Source: Panicum virgatum
Lineage: Eukaryota; Streptophyta; Magnoliopsida; Poales; Poaceae
DNA length: 64,000 bases
Assembly (NCBI RefSeq): GCF_016808335.1
Contig: NC_053147.1
Location: forward strand, 23,670,913-23,734,912
Reading direction: 5' to 3'
Shown: positions 10,237 to 22,299 of the stretch, piece after piece
Layout: each line of letters begins with the position of its first letter
Numbering within the stretch: the stretch's first letter is position 1
Translations under genes and position numbers: made by a program
The notes under the pieces: model-generated
Databases searched by the model: none
The model's input: only the letters and a program-made list of their open reading frames with translations
Told to the model about the DNA's origin: nothing

Positions 10237-10370
10237 GATTGAACTTGCCGTCTTCAAGGCCTTCCTGAAACTCCTGCTCGGGGTATGGGTCTTCGGGCTC
10301 CGGCTCGCGATACTGCTCTTCTTCGGGCTCTCCTTCAGTCTCACAAGGATCTACGACGCACACACAATCA
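10237..10370 (-). other. Acidic reading frame inside LTR copy C
   Basis: Minus-strand frame rich in Glu, Pro and Asp, ending EGLEDGKFNLTL before a stop. It corresponds to the frame at 1144-1325 in copy A. A splice-acceptor-like TTTTTACAG precedes a second acidic piece (EEDPDFVPENIE) near 9220, also found at the start of the window. It may be part of a short spliced leader ORF of the LTR transcript; unproven. Confidence 0.3.
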
Positions 10371-10658
10371 ATACACCAATCAAGAAAAGAAACAAAATCT
10401 TTGTCGCCGAGTTCAAATCAGAAGAATATTAAAACAAGGGGGTAGAAGTAATATTTTTGAGAGATTTTGTATTGGCATGGCCAAAATATTGTTAGAAACA
10501 GAGTGGTGATGTTTGGGAGGAATCAGAGGATGTTTGGCGCATGAAATGACGCGCCAACTGAAGGTTTATGGGTTAAAACAGGGTCCGGGGGCCTGTTTAT
10601 AATTATTTCTGTAAATTATTTGGTTACACCGAGTAGGGTAGGGATTTTATAAATGTCT

Positions 10659-10693
<35 letters not shown>
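10659..10693. repeat. Compound (AC)n(AT)n microsatellite at nested-element border
   Basis: About 19 bases of AC repeat followed by 16 of AT directly abut the end of the RIRE2-like element at 10694. The original target duplication cannot be recognised there. Confidence 0.9.
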
Positions 10694-10694
<1 letters not shown>

Positions 10695-12000
10695 GTCTGT
10701 GTCCTGACCCGGTGGTCCGGACCCAACTAGTGATGATAATGCGTGTTCCTCGTCCCAGATGGTTGATGCAAGAGGTAACACAGTCACACACGGGTTTATC
10801 CTGGTTCCGGCCGCGGGGCCGCACGTCCAGCAAAGGGGTGTGCGAGAGCACTGTACTATCTTGCACCGGGGGTGCCTATAGTACGGGGTACAAGCGAGGT
10901 GAGAGTGGGAGGGAAGCTCCCAGGTCTCTGCTAGAGGAGGAGTTGATTGAGGCGAGTGCCAATATCGGGGCTTAGAAGAGCGTATGTGCTCTGTGAGTAG
11001 TGCTGAGTGTTGTGTGCTGCCAGATGGATCTGCCTCCCTGAGATAGAGCCCGCCTCCCCATTTTATAGACACAAGGAGGGGTGGTGTACATGCACGGGAG
11101 AAAAGAGAAGCCGTCGTCTTCTCCCCGAATCGCGGGGGTGTAGTGGTCGAGCACTGTAGAAAGTGCACTTTGGGTATAGCGTCTGGCGTGGCAGTCGTCC
11201 TGGGCATTGTCCTTGGTCTTGCGGAGATCGTACCGGCATCCTCGTAGCTCCAGCGGGAGGCGTGGTGGTTACTGTAGGGGGTACCGTCTTCCAGGCGTGG
11301 CGTGGCGACGTTCCGAGGGTCCTGCAGGCCAGGGTCCTGTCCTAGTCAAGGTCGGGGCCGCTTCCGAGGGCCGTGCCCATGCCGTTCGATGGTTCCACAG
11401 TGGTGAAAGCACGAAGGAGGTACGAAGAGTTGGCAGCACAGTGGCTGGAGCAGTGCCGAGCACGTCTTGCACTGCGTCGCAGGTTCCACAGTGTTGCCAC
11501 AGCGTCCAGAATGGCGGAGCAGTGACCGGAGTTGGCGGACGGGACTCCGGTCACAACCACCGCGCGGAGTGGCTACCTGACACCGTCCGACCCGGATGCT
11601 GCGGAGGAGTGGTTGGAATTTAATGCCTCCATACGGTGGGCGGGTGAGCAGAAGGGCCATTTGTCCTTCCTGTCGAGGGGTGGCCTCGAGCGAGGCGGAG
11701 TCGATCTGCTCTCTCGAGGCTAGGCTCACTAACCTCGAGCTAGGCGGAGACGCAGGGCGCGGTGAGGGTCTCGGCGGGGAGCCCTCGAGCGAGGCGGAGA
11801 TCGCCTTGCGGGTTTGAGGGGGCTTGGATGGGCCGCACCGTGTACGTGAGCTGCGTATTGGGCTTCTTTGAGTCCTTTCCTTTCTTCCAGATTGGAAGGA
11901 GGCTGTAGGCCTTTGGGGGCCCGGTTGCCTAACATGTGTTAGCATTTTTAGGGCGATTTTAGTCCCCTGGTTACGGTGCCCCTAATCATGGTACCCGACA
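10694..12000 (-). repeat. 3' LTR of the RIRE2-like element
   Basis: A 1307-bp LTR. On the minus strand it starts at 12000 with TGTCGGGTACC and ends at 10694 with GGACACAGACA. Its partner is 25567-26761. A TATA-type sequence (CTATAAAATGG in LTR sense) lies near 11060-11070. Confidence 0.85.
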
Positions 12001-14835
12001 GTAGCGCCCGAGCCTTTGGTCGAGTCAGGGGATTCGGCCAAAGGGTATTTGGCAATTTTACCCCTTGATGTGATCTATCGGCGTTGCGTTCCCGCCGGGC
12101 ACGTCCGGGCGCTAGCCTGGTGGACATGACAACTCGTCGGTCGGGGTAGTGCGCCTGCCGAAAAAGTACTCCGAGGCACGTGCCCCTTCTTGTTTTTTTT
12201 GTGACGAGACGCGTCAATGTGCTGAGCAAGCCAGGGTCATGATGGCGTCTGCTGCTCTGCAGTCGGTGCTAATGCCGCATTGTCCCGCATTCAGGGTCTT
12301 AGCCCCGCTTTCCCTGGTTGCCTTGCGATGCGCCGTTCGAGTGCAGTCGGCCAGCACCGATGATGCGCTGCTCAGCATCCAGGGGCTCGGCTTTGCCCTG
12401 TCTAGTCACGTCTCGGCACAGTAACCGAGGGCATCTTTCGCTCGTGGGGTGCCGCACCGTCACGGGCGGTCCAAGCCTTCCCCCTGCGACAGGCTTAAAG
12501 CTTGGCACCCGACGCAGCTATAAATAGGGGTCGTGGGACTCCTTTTCCTCTCCAACTTCCCTGCTCTTACTTCTAGCTTCGCCTAAGTCTCATAATGTGT
12601 CCCTTTGCCTTTCACGGCCGACCCCCGGACGGGGTGGCCTGGCTTCATTAGGCTTTGATGCTAGAAGAATGCTTGCGAGCGGCAGGGGAATGCTGGAGAG
12701 GGCATGCTCACCATCCCTCAGCTTCAGTGAAATTAGTATAAGAACATTGGGCATGTGGAGTCCTGCTTCTGCGATGTCCCTCAGCCTGAAGGGGCATTGA
12801 GACGCCCGACTATGGCGTCGGCGCGAGGTTTGGCGGCCGTTCTTCGCACCGTCCCTCTTGGCGACAATGTCGCTCTCGGGGAGGTGGTGTAGAGGGTGCT
12901 GTCCGCCAGCTTGGCCCCCCGCAAGGTCTTCGGTGGAGGGGAAGCTAGAAGAAAGCTTGCGAGAACGGCATCCCTTCGGACCCGTGCGGTCTAGGGGCTG
13001 CTCCTCGCAATCCCGAGCAGCCTGGTCATAATGTCAGCCAAGGACTCGGTGCTCTTCATTGGCGCTCGCTCTTCCCCAAGACAGGGAAAATTGCCACACA
13101 GGTGGCAATGCATTTGTACTTTTCGACGGCTTCGAGCCGGTAACTCTTTGTAATCTTTGTTTGCAAAGAGGATGACCAAGGGTGTAAAGGTTAGCATCAG
13201 CCCTGCAGAGGCTTAACCCTTCGAGGGTGTGACTCGGGTACTGACCGCGGTGGTCTTGGTTTGCCTGGCGGGAGCGCAACGGTGCTCTAGGGAGCATTAT
13301 TAGAGGAGTCTGATCCGGGATCGGGGTTCATCGCTAGAGAAGCAGTGAGGTGGCCACTTCGAGTTGACTATGCAGATCATAGTCGCCTCGAGCACCATGG
13401 TGCCATCGCTGGGCATGTCGCCGTCGTGCCGTTGAAGGCGTTCGAGCGGGCCTGTAGAGGATTTTGATCCTCGAATGTATGAAGTTTCCTCCATGGAGAC
13501 GCATCAGCGCACCCACGGGTGTAGCCCCCGAGGCCTTTGGGGAGTGTTTGCACTCTTCCGAGGGCTATCAATGTCGCCCTGCTTGGTTGCTTTATTGGGG
13601 AGACTGCTCAGCTTCCTTTTCAGCTGGCATCGGCGTTCCTTTCAGCCGGCCTTGGCGTTTTTCGTGCTGGCGCCGCGACTCCCGTCGAACCATCTGGTAG
13701 GCGCGCGTTAAAAGTGGGGGTTTTGGCTAAACACGTGGAGCTTGACAATCGATGGTTGTCGATCCATTCGATGGTGCGGCCTGAGCCGCGGTGTGCGGGG
13801 AGCCCCCGAGCCCTTGCCTGCGTGAAGGCGTTCAGGGGACCCTCGACTTTTATTACGACCCTCATCGCCCTTCCACAGGGAGGAAGGGTGAAGCGCACCA
13901 TGCTACCCATGCCCGGGCCGCGAGCTATGGCTGCTTCAGTGAGCTATTATCGGGTGGTTCAAGTGGACGTCCGTGCCCCATTCGATAAGGATCAGCTCGT
14001 GGTCCATGGACACGTCACATAAAGCGCTCGCAAAGGTTCGCTAGGCGGGGCTCGGACCCATTCGATAGGCTCCGAGGGCTCGATGCTCTCCCTCCATGGG
14101 ATCCCCCTGCTAGGCACCCTCGACTGGCCTTGAACACTGTGTAGGATGTCTCGAACTCCGCGTTCGAGGGTAGCTTGTACGGCACATCCATGCAGTCCCT
14201 AACTCCAGTGATCTAGGGCGCCTATCGAACCCTCAACGGGCCAGGCTTCGAACCCCTGATCAGTAAGGCCTCGAGATCAATTTCCTTCGACAGTAAGGAA
14301 TCCCCGGGGGGAATATTCCGTAACGATTCGCTAAAAGGCGCGGAGTCGCCGGTTGTGCGCGCTAGTCTCCCACTAGTCGTAGGCTACGTGGCCCAGTATG
14401 CGTAGCGCGGTGCAGGGCGCGCGTTTTTAGGCGGCTGCCTCGAGTAGGCGAAGAGGCGTGGGCGGCGGCTGACGGATGGAACAGTGCTACAGTCGTGCCG
14501 CGCCCGTCGGTTACTACGCCGTAATTATCGCCGAGTGCGTGCGTGGGAGACTCCGCGGTCGTGGGGCCCAGCCGTCGGCGACAGCAAAACCTACCACATT
14601 CAATGCGGTGGATTCGGGCCACGGCGGTGAATCCGCCCGTCTTGATGGATAAAAGCGAGGAAGGGGGAATTGTTTGGGCTCACCGGGCCACTTTGCCTTC
14701 GTTTCCCTTGCTTTCTCCGCCTCCCCTGCATCCTGAGCCCAGAGCCAAGAGCGAGAGGAGGAAGAAGGAGAGAGAGACAGCGCACCTTAGCCATCGTAGA
14801 GCTTGCTTCCCCGCATCCCCCGGCGGTTCGAAGCG
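12001..14835 (+). other. Spacer between 3' LTR and antisense gene
   Basis: No credible coding region was found. The stretch is rich in CTCGAG/CCTCGA words. It contains one strong core-promoter-like site (12519-12526) pointing toward the antisense gene, and would then be its 5' leader and leader intron. Short open frames on both strands have no recognisable domain. Confidence 0.5.
12519..12526 (+). promoter_or_regulatory. TATA box, candidate promoter of the antisense gene
   Basis: GCTATAAATAGGGG followed by a pyrimidine-rich CTTTTCCTCTCC about 30 bp downstream is a textbook plant core promoter. It faces the antisense coding region 2.3 kb away, so use as its promoter implies a long leader, probably with an intron. 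Confidence 0.5.
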
Positions 14836-17800
14836 ATGTCGGATCTCCAGGAGCCGTTGCCGTGGGGGAAGTCCACCGCCACCGCGGCAGTTTTGGATCA
14901 GCTAGTCGCAGAGAGACTGCTTCCGACGAACAACAACTCGGAGCGGCTGGCGTGGATTCCCCCGCGGCCAGAGGAGACCGAGCCAAATCCCCCCGAGGGC
15001 TACGTCGTGAGCCTCGTGCGGCTCCACGAGTGGGGATTCGACGTTCCCATCGGCAAATTCATGTGGGCGCTATGCGAATACTACAGAGTGGAGCTGCACA
15101 ACTTTAGCCCCAACTCCATCTCGCAGGCGGCGGTCTTCGTCGCCGTCTGCGAGGGGTATCTGGGAATTGAAGCGCACTAGGATCTATGGATCCACCTGTT
15201 CCGAGGCGAGCTCTTCGTCAAGAACGTGCGGGGCCAACCAAAGAGGTACGCTCTGCCAGCGGCCTCATGCTTCATGTGCGCGGGTACAGGTCACACCTGT
15301 ATATCCCTAGCAAGATGACGACGAACAACGCCGGGTGGTCCCGGGGGTGGTTCTACTGCGCAACTTCGGCAACCGGCTCCCGGCGTTCACCAACAAGGTG
15401 CTCCGGGAGAGGCCGGAGAAGTGGAACTAGGGGGTATCACCCCCACCGCATCAGGCCAGGCTCGAGGTGCTCACCAACGTATTGCAGCATCTGGCTAGGA
15501 AGGGGCTGACGACGGCGGCCGTCATTGCAAACTTTCACCGACAGAGGGTGATTCCTCTCACGGATAGGAACCTGCCAATTTTCGACCTCAACCCCAAGGC
15601 CCCGTACACGGGCTCGAGGACGTCGAATGTGCTGCTCCCCCATGATGTCGCTTCCCGAAGGGCGAAGAATGCGGTGGCGGAGTTCCCCGACAACCCAGAC
15701 GATCTCTGGGAGATCAAGATGCACCCCGAGACGGGGTACCTTTCTGTGGTGAGTTCAAGTTTAAATTTGTTGTCGATTTGTGCTACTCGTCTCCCCACTC
15801 CTTGATCCTGACTTGGTTGCATTTGCAGGGGGTGAGCCACAAGGGCTACACCTCGAAGCCCCCGATCCTGAAGGAACGCGAAGTCAACTGCCTGCACGGA
15901 GAGGCGATGAAGAAGTAGAAGGATGCGGCGAAGGAGGACGCCGCCAGGAAGAGGAAGAGGAAGGAAGAGCATGCCAAGGCGTGCAAGATTGCACACGTGG
16001 AGGGAAAGTCGTGGCCCGCCATGCCCGAGTCCACCAAGGAGGAGGAGGACTCGGACGCCGAGCTCAACTTCTCGGACGACGATGACGCGGCGACAGGCGC
16101 GGGTTCCCCCCGGTCTATCGAGGGGCTGGCGGCAAGGAGGTGAAAGTGACGCTAGGCGAGGTGAGGCTCACATCGGGGTCTTTAGTGGATCCGCCCCCCG
16201 CAGGGGCGGGGCGGAGGCCGCCCACGTCGGCAGCGGGCGGGAGGTCGTCCGTGCCCGGGACGGGGCAGAGGTCGTCCATGCCGGTGGCGAGGCACAGATC
16301 GCCAGCGCCAGCGACGAGTGAGAGGACACCCGTGCTCGCGACGGGCGGTGGGGAGTCCACAGCGAGCGCAGGAACGTCAGCGCAGACAGCCTCGAGGCAC
16401 CAGGCTGACCCGAGTGCGGCACCCTCGGGTCAGTCGTCAGGAGGTGTCAGTGTGCCGTGGGCCCGGAGGAGCAGCACGGGCATGCACAGCATGAGCGCCC
16501 GGTCAGGGTAAGTGATCTTGATTTTATCCTCCGCATTCGTTTGATCGACCCTCCAATCATGTTGACTTCAATGCTTCTTCCCCGATTACCCAGCTCCGGG
16601 GCCATCGCCAGGGATGCGGCCCAGCTTGCGCCGACCAAGGCCCTCAAGACCGGGACGCGCGCAATGCCGCACACGGTGCCGCAGCCCCCGATCGAAGTAA
16701 ACCCGGCCTTGGAGGCAGGAGCCGAAAAGCTTCAAGAGGCGATGGCTCGGGGGGCCCTGGAGGCCCAACTGGCCCGAGCACAGGAGAGTGGGGACGACAT
16801 CGGCCAGAGTGGTGTTGTAACGGCCACTCGAGCCGACGCCGAGGAGGAGGTCGGCCGGGGCGGCGCGGATGACGCCGCCCAGCCGGACGTCGAGATCCAG
16901 GCCGGTCGGGGCAACGCAGAGAGAGCCGCCCAGCCGGTTGCAGGAAAAGAAACTGGTGGGGGGTCGCAGGGGCACCCCGCCAGCCAAAGAGAGGTGGAGA
17001 CCCTCGTCCCCGAGCCAACGAGGGCTAGGGTCGAGAGTGTCACGGAGGAGGGGTCGGCGCCAAGGGTGCCAGCAGTAGAGGAAATCTGCGTCCCAAAGCC
17101 TGCAAGGGCCGGGGATCAGGGTGTTGTTGCATCGGCAATGGCGCAAACGGCGCCGGAGGACGTGGAGCCAGTGGTGGAGCTGCCGCTGAGCAGCGACGAG
17201 TTCGGGGACTCGAGGGACATCGACCCTGCTACTGCGGCCAGCGCCGCCTACCGGATTGCCGAGTTCGCATCGGCCTCCAAGGAGGTACTTAGCGCGGGGA
17301 CGTCCGAGGGGCCCCGTCATGGGGCAATTATCCAGTCCAGGGTCCCCTTGGAATTTCTCCGCAGCAAGTAGGAGGAGGAAGTGGTCTGGAAGGCGCAGTT
17401 TGAGGTCAGCTCTCAGATTCAGGACCACCTCGACCGCGCCTTGGAGCTCCATAGAACGACGGATTTCCAGATCAGCTCGTGTTCGGTTTTGTTTTCGTGT
17501 GCTTTACTCATGCTCTTCCACTTGCAGCGGCTGAGAGCGCCAAATGCGCTAGCTTGGGCAGTACAACACTGATTTGGTGCTCCGGAATATCGACGCCAAC
17601 ACCCAGTTGACCAATCTGGGAGCGCGCTAGCGCGTGCTAGAGGAGGAGCTGGCGCGGACCGCCAGCGAGTGCGACATCTAGTGGGCCGCAGTGGAGCAGA
17701 AGGCTCAGGAGGCCGAGGCGCAGACTACCGAGCTGCAGCGTGTTAGGACGGCGCTCGAGCAGAAGGAGACCGAGCTCCAGCGCAAGGAGGCCGAGCTCCA

Positions 17801-18512
17801 GCGCGAGAAAGCGACCGTCGCTATGCTGACCGGGACCCGCAAGGAGAAGGGCAGAGCCCTCGAGGAAAAGGAGGTGGCCGTCCGGAACGTGGAGGCCGCC
17901 CTCAAGGAGAAGGAGGACTCCTTGTCCTCGCTCGAGGGGGTCGCCCGGGTCCAGCAGGAAGAGGCGCAGAAAAATATTGCGGGTGAGTGTTCGAAATTTC
18001 ATTGTCATTTGATCTGAGTTTATCGCAACTTATCTTGATTCCTCTGATCAGAGCTGAGGCAGAAAGTGGCGGACGAGACTGCTTCGAAGGAGGCTATCAA
18101 CACCGCGCACATGGCGGCGCAGGTTGAATACGCTGAACTGGAGCGGACCACTGTGAGCGTGTGCCGGGAGCTCGAGGGGGATGGCGCCATGTCTGGTAGC
18201 TCGGTGATCAGCCGCCTGCGAGCACTAGGTGGCCGGATCGCCGAGCACGCCAAGAGCACTTTCCGCCTCGGTGTCCTACGAGCCCTCGCCGTGTCCTTGA
18301 CGCACTACATTATGGACCTCTAGAGGATGTCATCGGGGTACGTCATCCCTACCGATGCCAGCTCGGACACTGCGCCGGCCATCATGAACAATGCCGACAC
18401 CACCGTCGAGGGGTTCGCCACCATCCTGGCCGGGAAGCTTGAAGCTGACATCTCCCCCATAGCTGAATTCGATGCCGTTGAAGACCTGCAAGGGGGGGAT
18501 GATAAACTGTAG
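14836..18512 (+). pseudogene. Antisense gene of RIRE2-type elements ('putative gypsy type transposon' N-terminal domain plus coiled coil)
   Basis: Opposite-strand multi-exon gene between pol and the 3' LTR. Exon 1 starts MSDLQEPLPWGK at 14836 and holds the plant 'gypsy-type transposon' domain (PEGYVVSLVRLHEWGFDVP, then CEGYLGIEAH). A TAG at 15178 stands where Trp is expected, and frameshifts follow before the frame resumes at LTNVLQHLARKGLTTAAVI. Introns with GT-AG ends are seen at 15749-15828 and 16508-16593, a third ends near 17527, and a fourth runs from about 17982 to 18052. The middle exons encode Glu/Ala/Pro-rich low-complexity protein. 17691-17980 encodes a strong coiled coil (repeated ELQRKEAELQREK), followed by a helical tail ending at 18512. 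Its function in the element life cycle is unknown. It converges tail-to-tail with pol, 575 bp apart. Confidence 0.75.
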
Positions 18513-19086
18513 GAAGTCTGGGCCTCGGAGCCTATGTAATAAGTTAGTGCTTGTCATAATAGTACCTTTGGATTTGATAAATTTGTTATTGTAAATCGAC
18601 AGTGTGGCCCATCGAGGCCTTGTGCGTTCGAGCCTTCGCTTTTTCCTACTTAACTTCCGTGTTCTCGTATGCATCTTAGATAACTTTCAGTGAGGAAGTT
18701 TGCGTTCACAAATGACTTAGGCGTAGGGAGGTGAGTGGGGATGCCATATCCCGGAGGCGTAGGTGGCCCCGCGGCTCGGCTGATCCCGTTTCTTAGTCGT
18801 TTGCGCCTTGCGTCTAGCTTTCTAACTATACGAGAAACTTAGATACAAAAATTTTTCGAAAAAACATTGGCGATTTTTGGGGACGTTCGGGGGTTCCCCC
18901 CGTAGTAGCCCCCGAGGGAGGCTTGGCTTTGCCGGGGGCAAAGCCAGACGTACCTTAGTGTTCGTGCATATCCGAGCCCCTGAGGGTCCGGAAAGATCCC
19001 AAAAAATAAATAAGTAAAGCATACTCCTTTATTATTTCGGGAAATCTTAAATACGAGTACAAACGATGTACAAATAGCTTGGAATT
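18513..19086. other. Gap between convergent antisense gene and pol
   Basis: No coding sequence is seen. Both transcription units must terminate here. AATAAATAAG on the plus strand near 19005 and AT-rich sequence near 18540-18600 are possible polyadenylation regions. Confidence 0.4.
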
Positions 19087-20200
19087 CTAAGGATAGAAGT
19101 GATGTAGCTGCTGTATGTTCCAAGCATTGGTGAAGACTTTGCCGTTTTCGTTGGCCAGCTTGTACGTGCCGGGCTTGAGCACCTCGGCGATGATGTATAG
19201 GCCTTCCCACGGTGGTGAAAGCTTGTGCCGTCCCCTATTGTCCTGTCGAAGCCTCAGCACCAGGTCGCCCTTGTTGAGGTCTCGGTGTTGAACTCTCTGC
19301 GCTTGGTATCTTCGCAAGGACTGCTGATAACACGCAGAGTGTAGGAGCGCCACATCTCGAGCCTCGTCCACTTGATCCAGCGAGTCCTCGCGGGCTTGCT
19401 GGTTCTGCTGCTCTGGATAGGCTTTGAGCCTCGGTGACCCGTAATCCAAGTCTGTGGGGAGCATGGCCGCGGCGCCATAGACGAGGAAGAACGGGGTAAA
19501 GCCCGTGGCTCTCCTTGGGGTCGTCCTCAGGCTCTAGATAACCGAGGGTAGCTCTGTGAACCACCTCTGGCCAAACTTGTTCAGCTTGTTGAAGATCCTT
19601 GGCTTAAGGCCTTGGAGGATCATGCCATTGGCACGCTCCACTTGCCCATTCGTCTGTGGGTGCGCCACAACCAACCAGTCCACGCGTATGTGGTAGTTGT
19701 CACAGAACGCCAAGAACTTCTCGCCCGTGAACTGGGTGCCGTTGTCGATGATAATTGAATTCGGGACCCCAAACCTGAAGACAATGTCAGTAAAGAACAG
19801 AACTTCTTGCTCGGATCTAATCTTACCGTTGGGTCGAGCCTCGATCCACTTGGAGAATTTGTCGATTGCCACCAACAAGTGGGTGAAGCCCCCGTGCGCC
19901 TTCTACAGCGGGCCGACGAGGTCCAGCCCCCACACGGCAAGCGGCCACGTGATAGGGATGGTCTGCAGAGCGTGGGCCGGGAGGTGCATCTTCCGGGCGT
20001 AGAACTGGGAACCCTCGCAGGTCCGCACAACGTCGGTGGCGTCGGCGACTGCGGTGGGCTAGTAAAAGCCTTGACGAAACGCATTACCCACGAGGGTGCT
20101 CGGTGCGGCGTGGTGACCGCAGATGCCGGCGTGGATGTCCTAGATCAGCTCATTGCCCTCGGGGATCGGGATGGAGCGTTGCAAGACGCCCGAGGTACTG
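19087..20200 (-). pseudogene. Integrase of the RIRE2-like element
   Basis: The C-terminal part of pol. An HHCC zinc-binding region (ICGHHAAPST, then VVRTCEGSQF) is followed by the catalytic core: LVAIDKFSKW, SIIIDNGTQFTG with the second Asp, and HPQTNGQVERANG with the Glu. The C-terminal domain is GDLVLRLRQDNRG, SPPWEGLYII and NIQQLHHFYP before the stop at 19087. The second zinc Cys is Ser (TGC to TCC). TAG codons interrupt the protein at about 20061 (GFY*PTAV), 19904 and 19537. It would join cDNA to the host chromosome if intact; here it is inactive. Confidence 0.85.
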
Positions 20201-20405
20201 CGCTCGTATAGCTCTCTATCGATCACAACGAAAGACTTGGCTCGCCTAGCGACGCGTCGCGCCTGTGCACGGTCCGAGGGTAGCACCCCTCGGATAATCC
20301 AGTCAAGGTACTGGTCGCGCCAGTCTTGCGAAAGTGGAGCCTTGTCTATCTCCATCGGCCTCGTCCATGAAGGAGGTCTCGAAGTCAGTGTCCATGGGCT
20401 CGGCC

Positions 20406-21161
20406 TCATCCGCCAAGGGGTTCCCGCCAGGGGGCTCGGCATTCGAGGGGCCCGGTTCCGCCGGATCCTTGAAATCGATGGAGGGCTTGGCGATGTCGTG
20501 AGCAAAGATGTTCGGGGGGGACGGTGGTCCACCTTGACGCGATCTTGGCTAATTCGTCGACATCCTTGTTGTACTTGCGCGGGACGTGGTTGAGTTCTAG
20601 GCCGTCGAACTTGTCTTCGAGGCGGCGTACTGCGTTGCAGTATGCCTCCATTTTCGAGTCATGACAGCTAGACTCCTTCATCACTTGGTCGATGACGAGC
20701 TGAGAGTCACCGCTTATGTCGAGGCGCTTGACGCCGAGGTCGATGGCGATGCGGAGGCCACTGAGGAGGGCTTCGTACTCCGCCATGTTGTTGGACGCAG
20801 GGAAGTGTAGGCGAATTACATAGCGCATGTGCTCTCCGAGGGATGAGATGAAGAGGAGGCCGGCGCCAGCGCCAGTTTTCATCACCGACCCGTCAAAGTA
20901 CATGGTCCAGCATTCAACTTGGATTTGCGGTGGGGGTAGCTGAGTGTCCGTCCACTCAGCGATGAAGTCGGCCAAGATTTGGGACTTGATTGCCTTGCGA
21001 GGCGCGTAGGTGAGAGTCTCTCCCATCAGCTCCACGGACCACTTGGCAATTCTACCATCGGCTTCCCTCTTATGGACTATCTCTCCCAAAGGGAAAGACG
21101 AGACCACGGTGATAGGATGGGCCTCAAAGTAGTGGCGCGGCTTGCACCGAGCCAAGACCAA
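20406..21161 (-). pseudogene. RNase H region of the RIRE2-like element
   Basis: An uninterrupted frame of 251 codons. It includes WTMYFDGSVMKTGAGAG (first acidic residue), NNMAEYEALLSGLRIA (Glu) and DISGDSQLVIDQV (Asp), followed by VPRKYNKDVDELAKIAS. This is the additional archaeal-type RNase H known from Tat-lineage elements, which would degrade the RNA of the RNA/DNA hybrid. The preceding connection region (PLGEIVHKREADGRIAKW) belongs to the same polyprotein. The frame is lost toward the integrase. Confidence 0.8.
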
Positions 21162-21179
21162 CGCGTATAGCAGCTTCTA

Positions 21180-22284
21180 GATATGCGGATAGCCTGTTTT
21201 GGTTTCTGACAACACTTCGCTGATGTAGTACACCGGCCGTTGGATGGGCAGAGCATGGCCCTCCTCTTATCTTTCGACAACGATCACCGCGCTGACCACT
21301 TGGGCCGTCGCAGCTACGTATAGGTAAAGGGGCTCGCCGTCTATGGGTGGTGTGAGAATGGGGGCATGAGCGAGCGATGCCTTCAGCCTGTCGAGGGCTT
21401 CTTGAGCCTCGGGGGTCCACGTGAAGCACTCAGTTTTCCTCAGGAGTCGATACATAGGCAAGCCTTTCTCGCCGAGGCACGAGATGAATCGGCTAAGGGA
21501 CGCCAGGAGTCCCATGACCCACTGTACCTCCTTTAGGTCCCGGATCGGTCCCATCCGAGTGATGGCCGAGACTTTGTCAGGGTTGGGTTCAACGCCCCAC
21601 TGGGAGACAATGAAGCCCAAGAGCATGCCACGAGGGACTCCGAACACGCACTTTTTGGGGTTGAGTTTTACCCCCTTAGACCTTAGGCAATCGAACGCGA
21701 TCCTGAGATCAGCGACCAGGTCGTCTGCCTTCCTGGATTTTACAATGATGTCATCGACATATGCTTCTACGTTCTGCCTGATATGGTCCCCGAATACGTG
21801 GAGCATACACCGCTGGTATGCAGCTCCAGTGTTTCTGAGGCCAAATGGCATCGTGACATAGCAGTACATGCCGAACGGTGTGATAAAAGAGGACGCGAGC
21901 TGGTCGGACTCTTTCATCTTGATTTGGTGGTAACCAGAATAAGCATCAAGAAAGGATAAAAGTTCGCATCCCGCAGTTGAATCAACGATTTGATCAATAC
22001 ACGGTAAAGGAAAGGGAAATTTCGGACATGCTTTATTTAAACTAGTGTAGTCTATGCACATCATCTAACTTCCATTCTTTTTCTTCACTAATACAGGATT
22101 AGCTAGCCACTTGGGATGGAATACCTCCTTGATGCAGAAGTTTCTGCAGCTCCTCGCCGATCGCTCGGCGCTTGAGCTCGTCGAAGCATCGCAAGCGCTG
22201 CTTCACCGGCTTGGAGTTGGGGCGGATGTCGAGGGAGTGCTCGGCGACCTCCCTCGGTATGCTAGGCATGTCGAGGGGCTCCAC
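21180..22284 (-). pseudogene. Reverse transcriptase of the RIRE2-like element
   Basis: The fingers region begins in one frame (PREVAEHSLDIRPNSKPVK, about 22270). A frameshift near 22110 precedes the palm: CIDYTSLNKACPKF, LSFLDAYSGYHQIKM, then the catalytic YVDDIIVKS and LNPKKCVFGV. The thumb and the start of the first RNase H domain (TECFTWTPEAQEALDRL, PLYLYVAATAQVVSAV) follow. The main frame is open from 22064 to 21267. The active-site Asp pair is present, but the upstream frameshift and downstream breaks disable it. Confidence 0.88.
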
Positions 22285-22299
22285 GCAAAGATGTCTGCA

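Noticed and set aside
10473..10474. GGCATGGCC as the end of the LTR
   Set aside because: At first the LTR seemed to stop here, because copy B does. The primer binding site at 8898-8909 and continued homology of copies A and C show that the LTR extends to 8912; copy B is truncated.
10973..11207. Tight match of frames near both RIRE2-like LTRs as a conserved gene
   Set aside because: The similarity is due to the LTR pair (10694-12000 and 25567-26761); stops are scattered and no domain is present.
16586..17452. 288-codon minus-strand frame
   Set aside because: Shadow of the plus-strand antisense-gene exon, which has the spliced structure, expected low-complexity composition and coiled-coil continuation.
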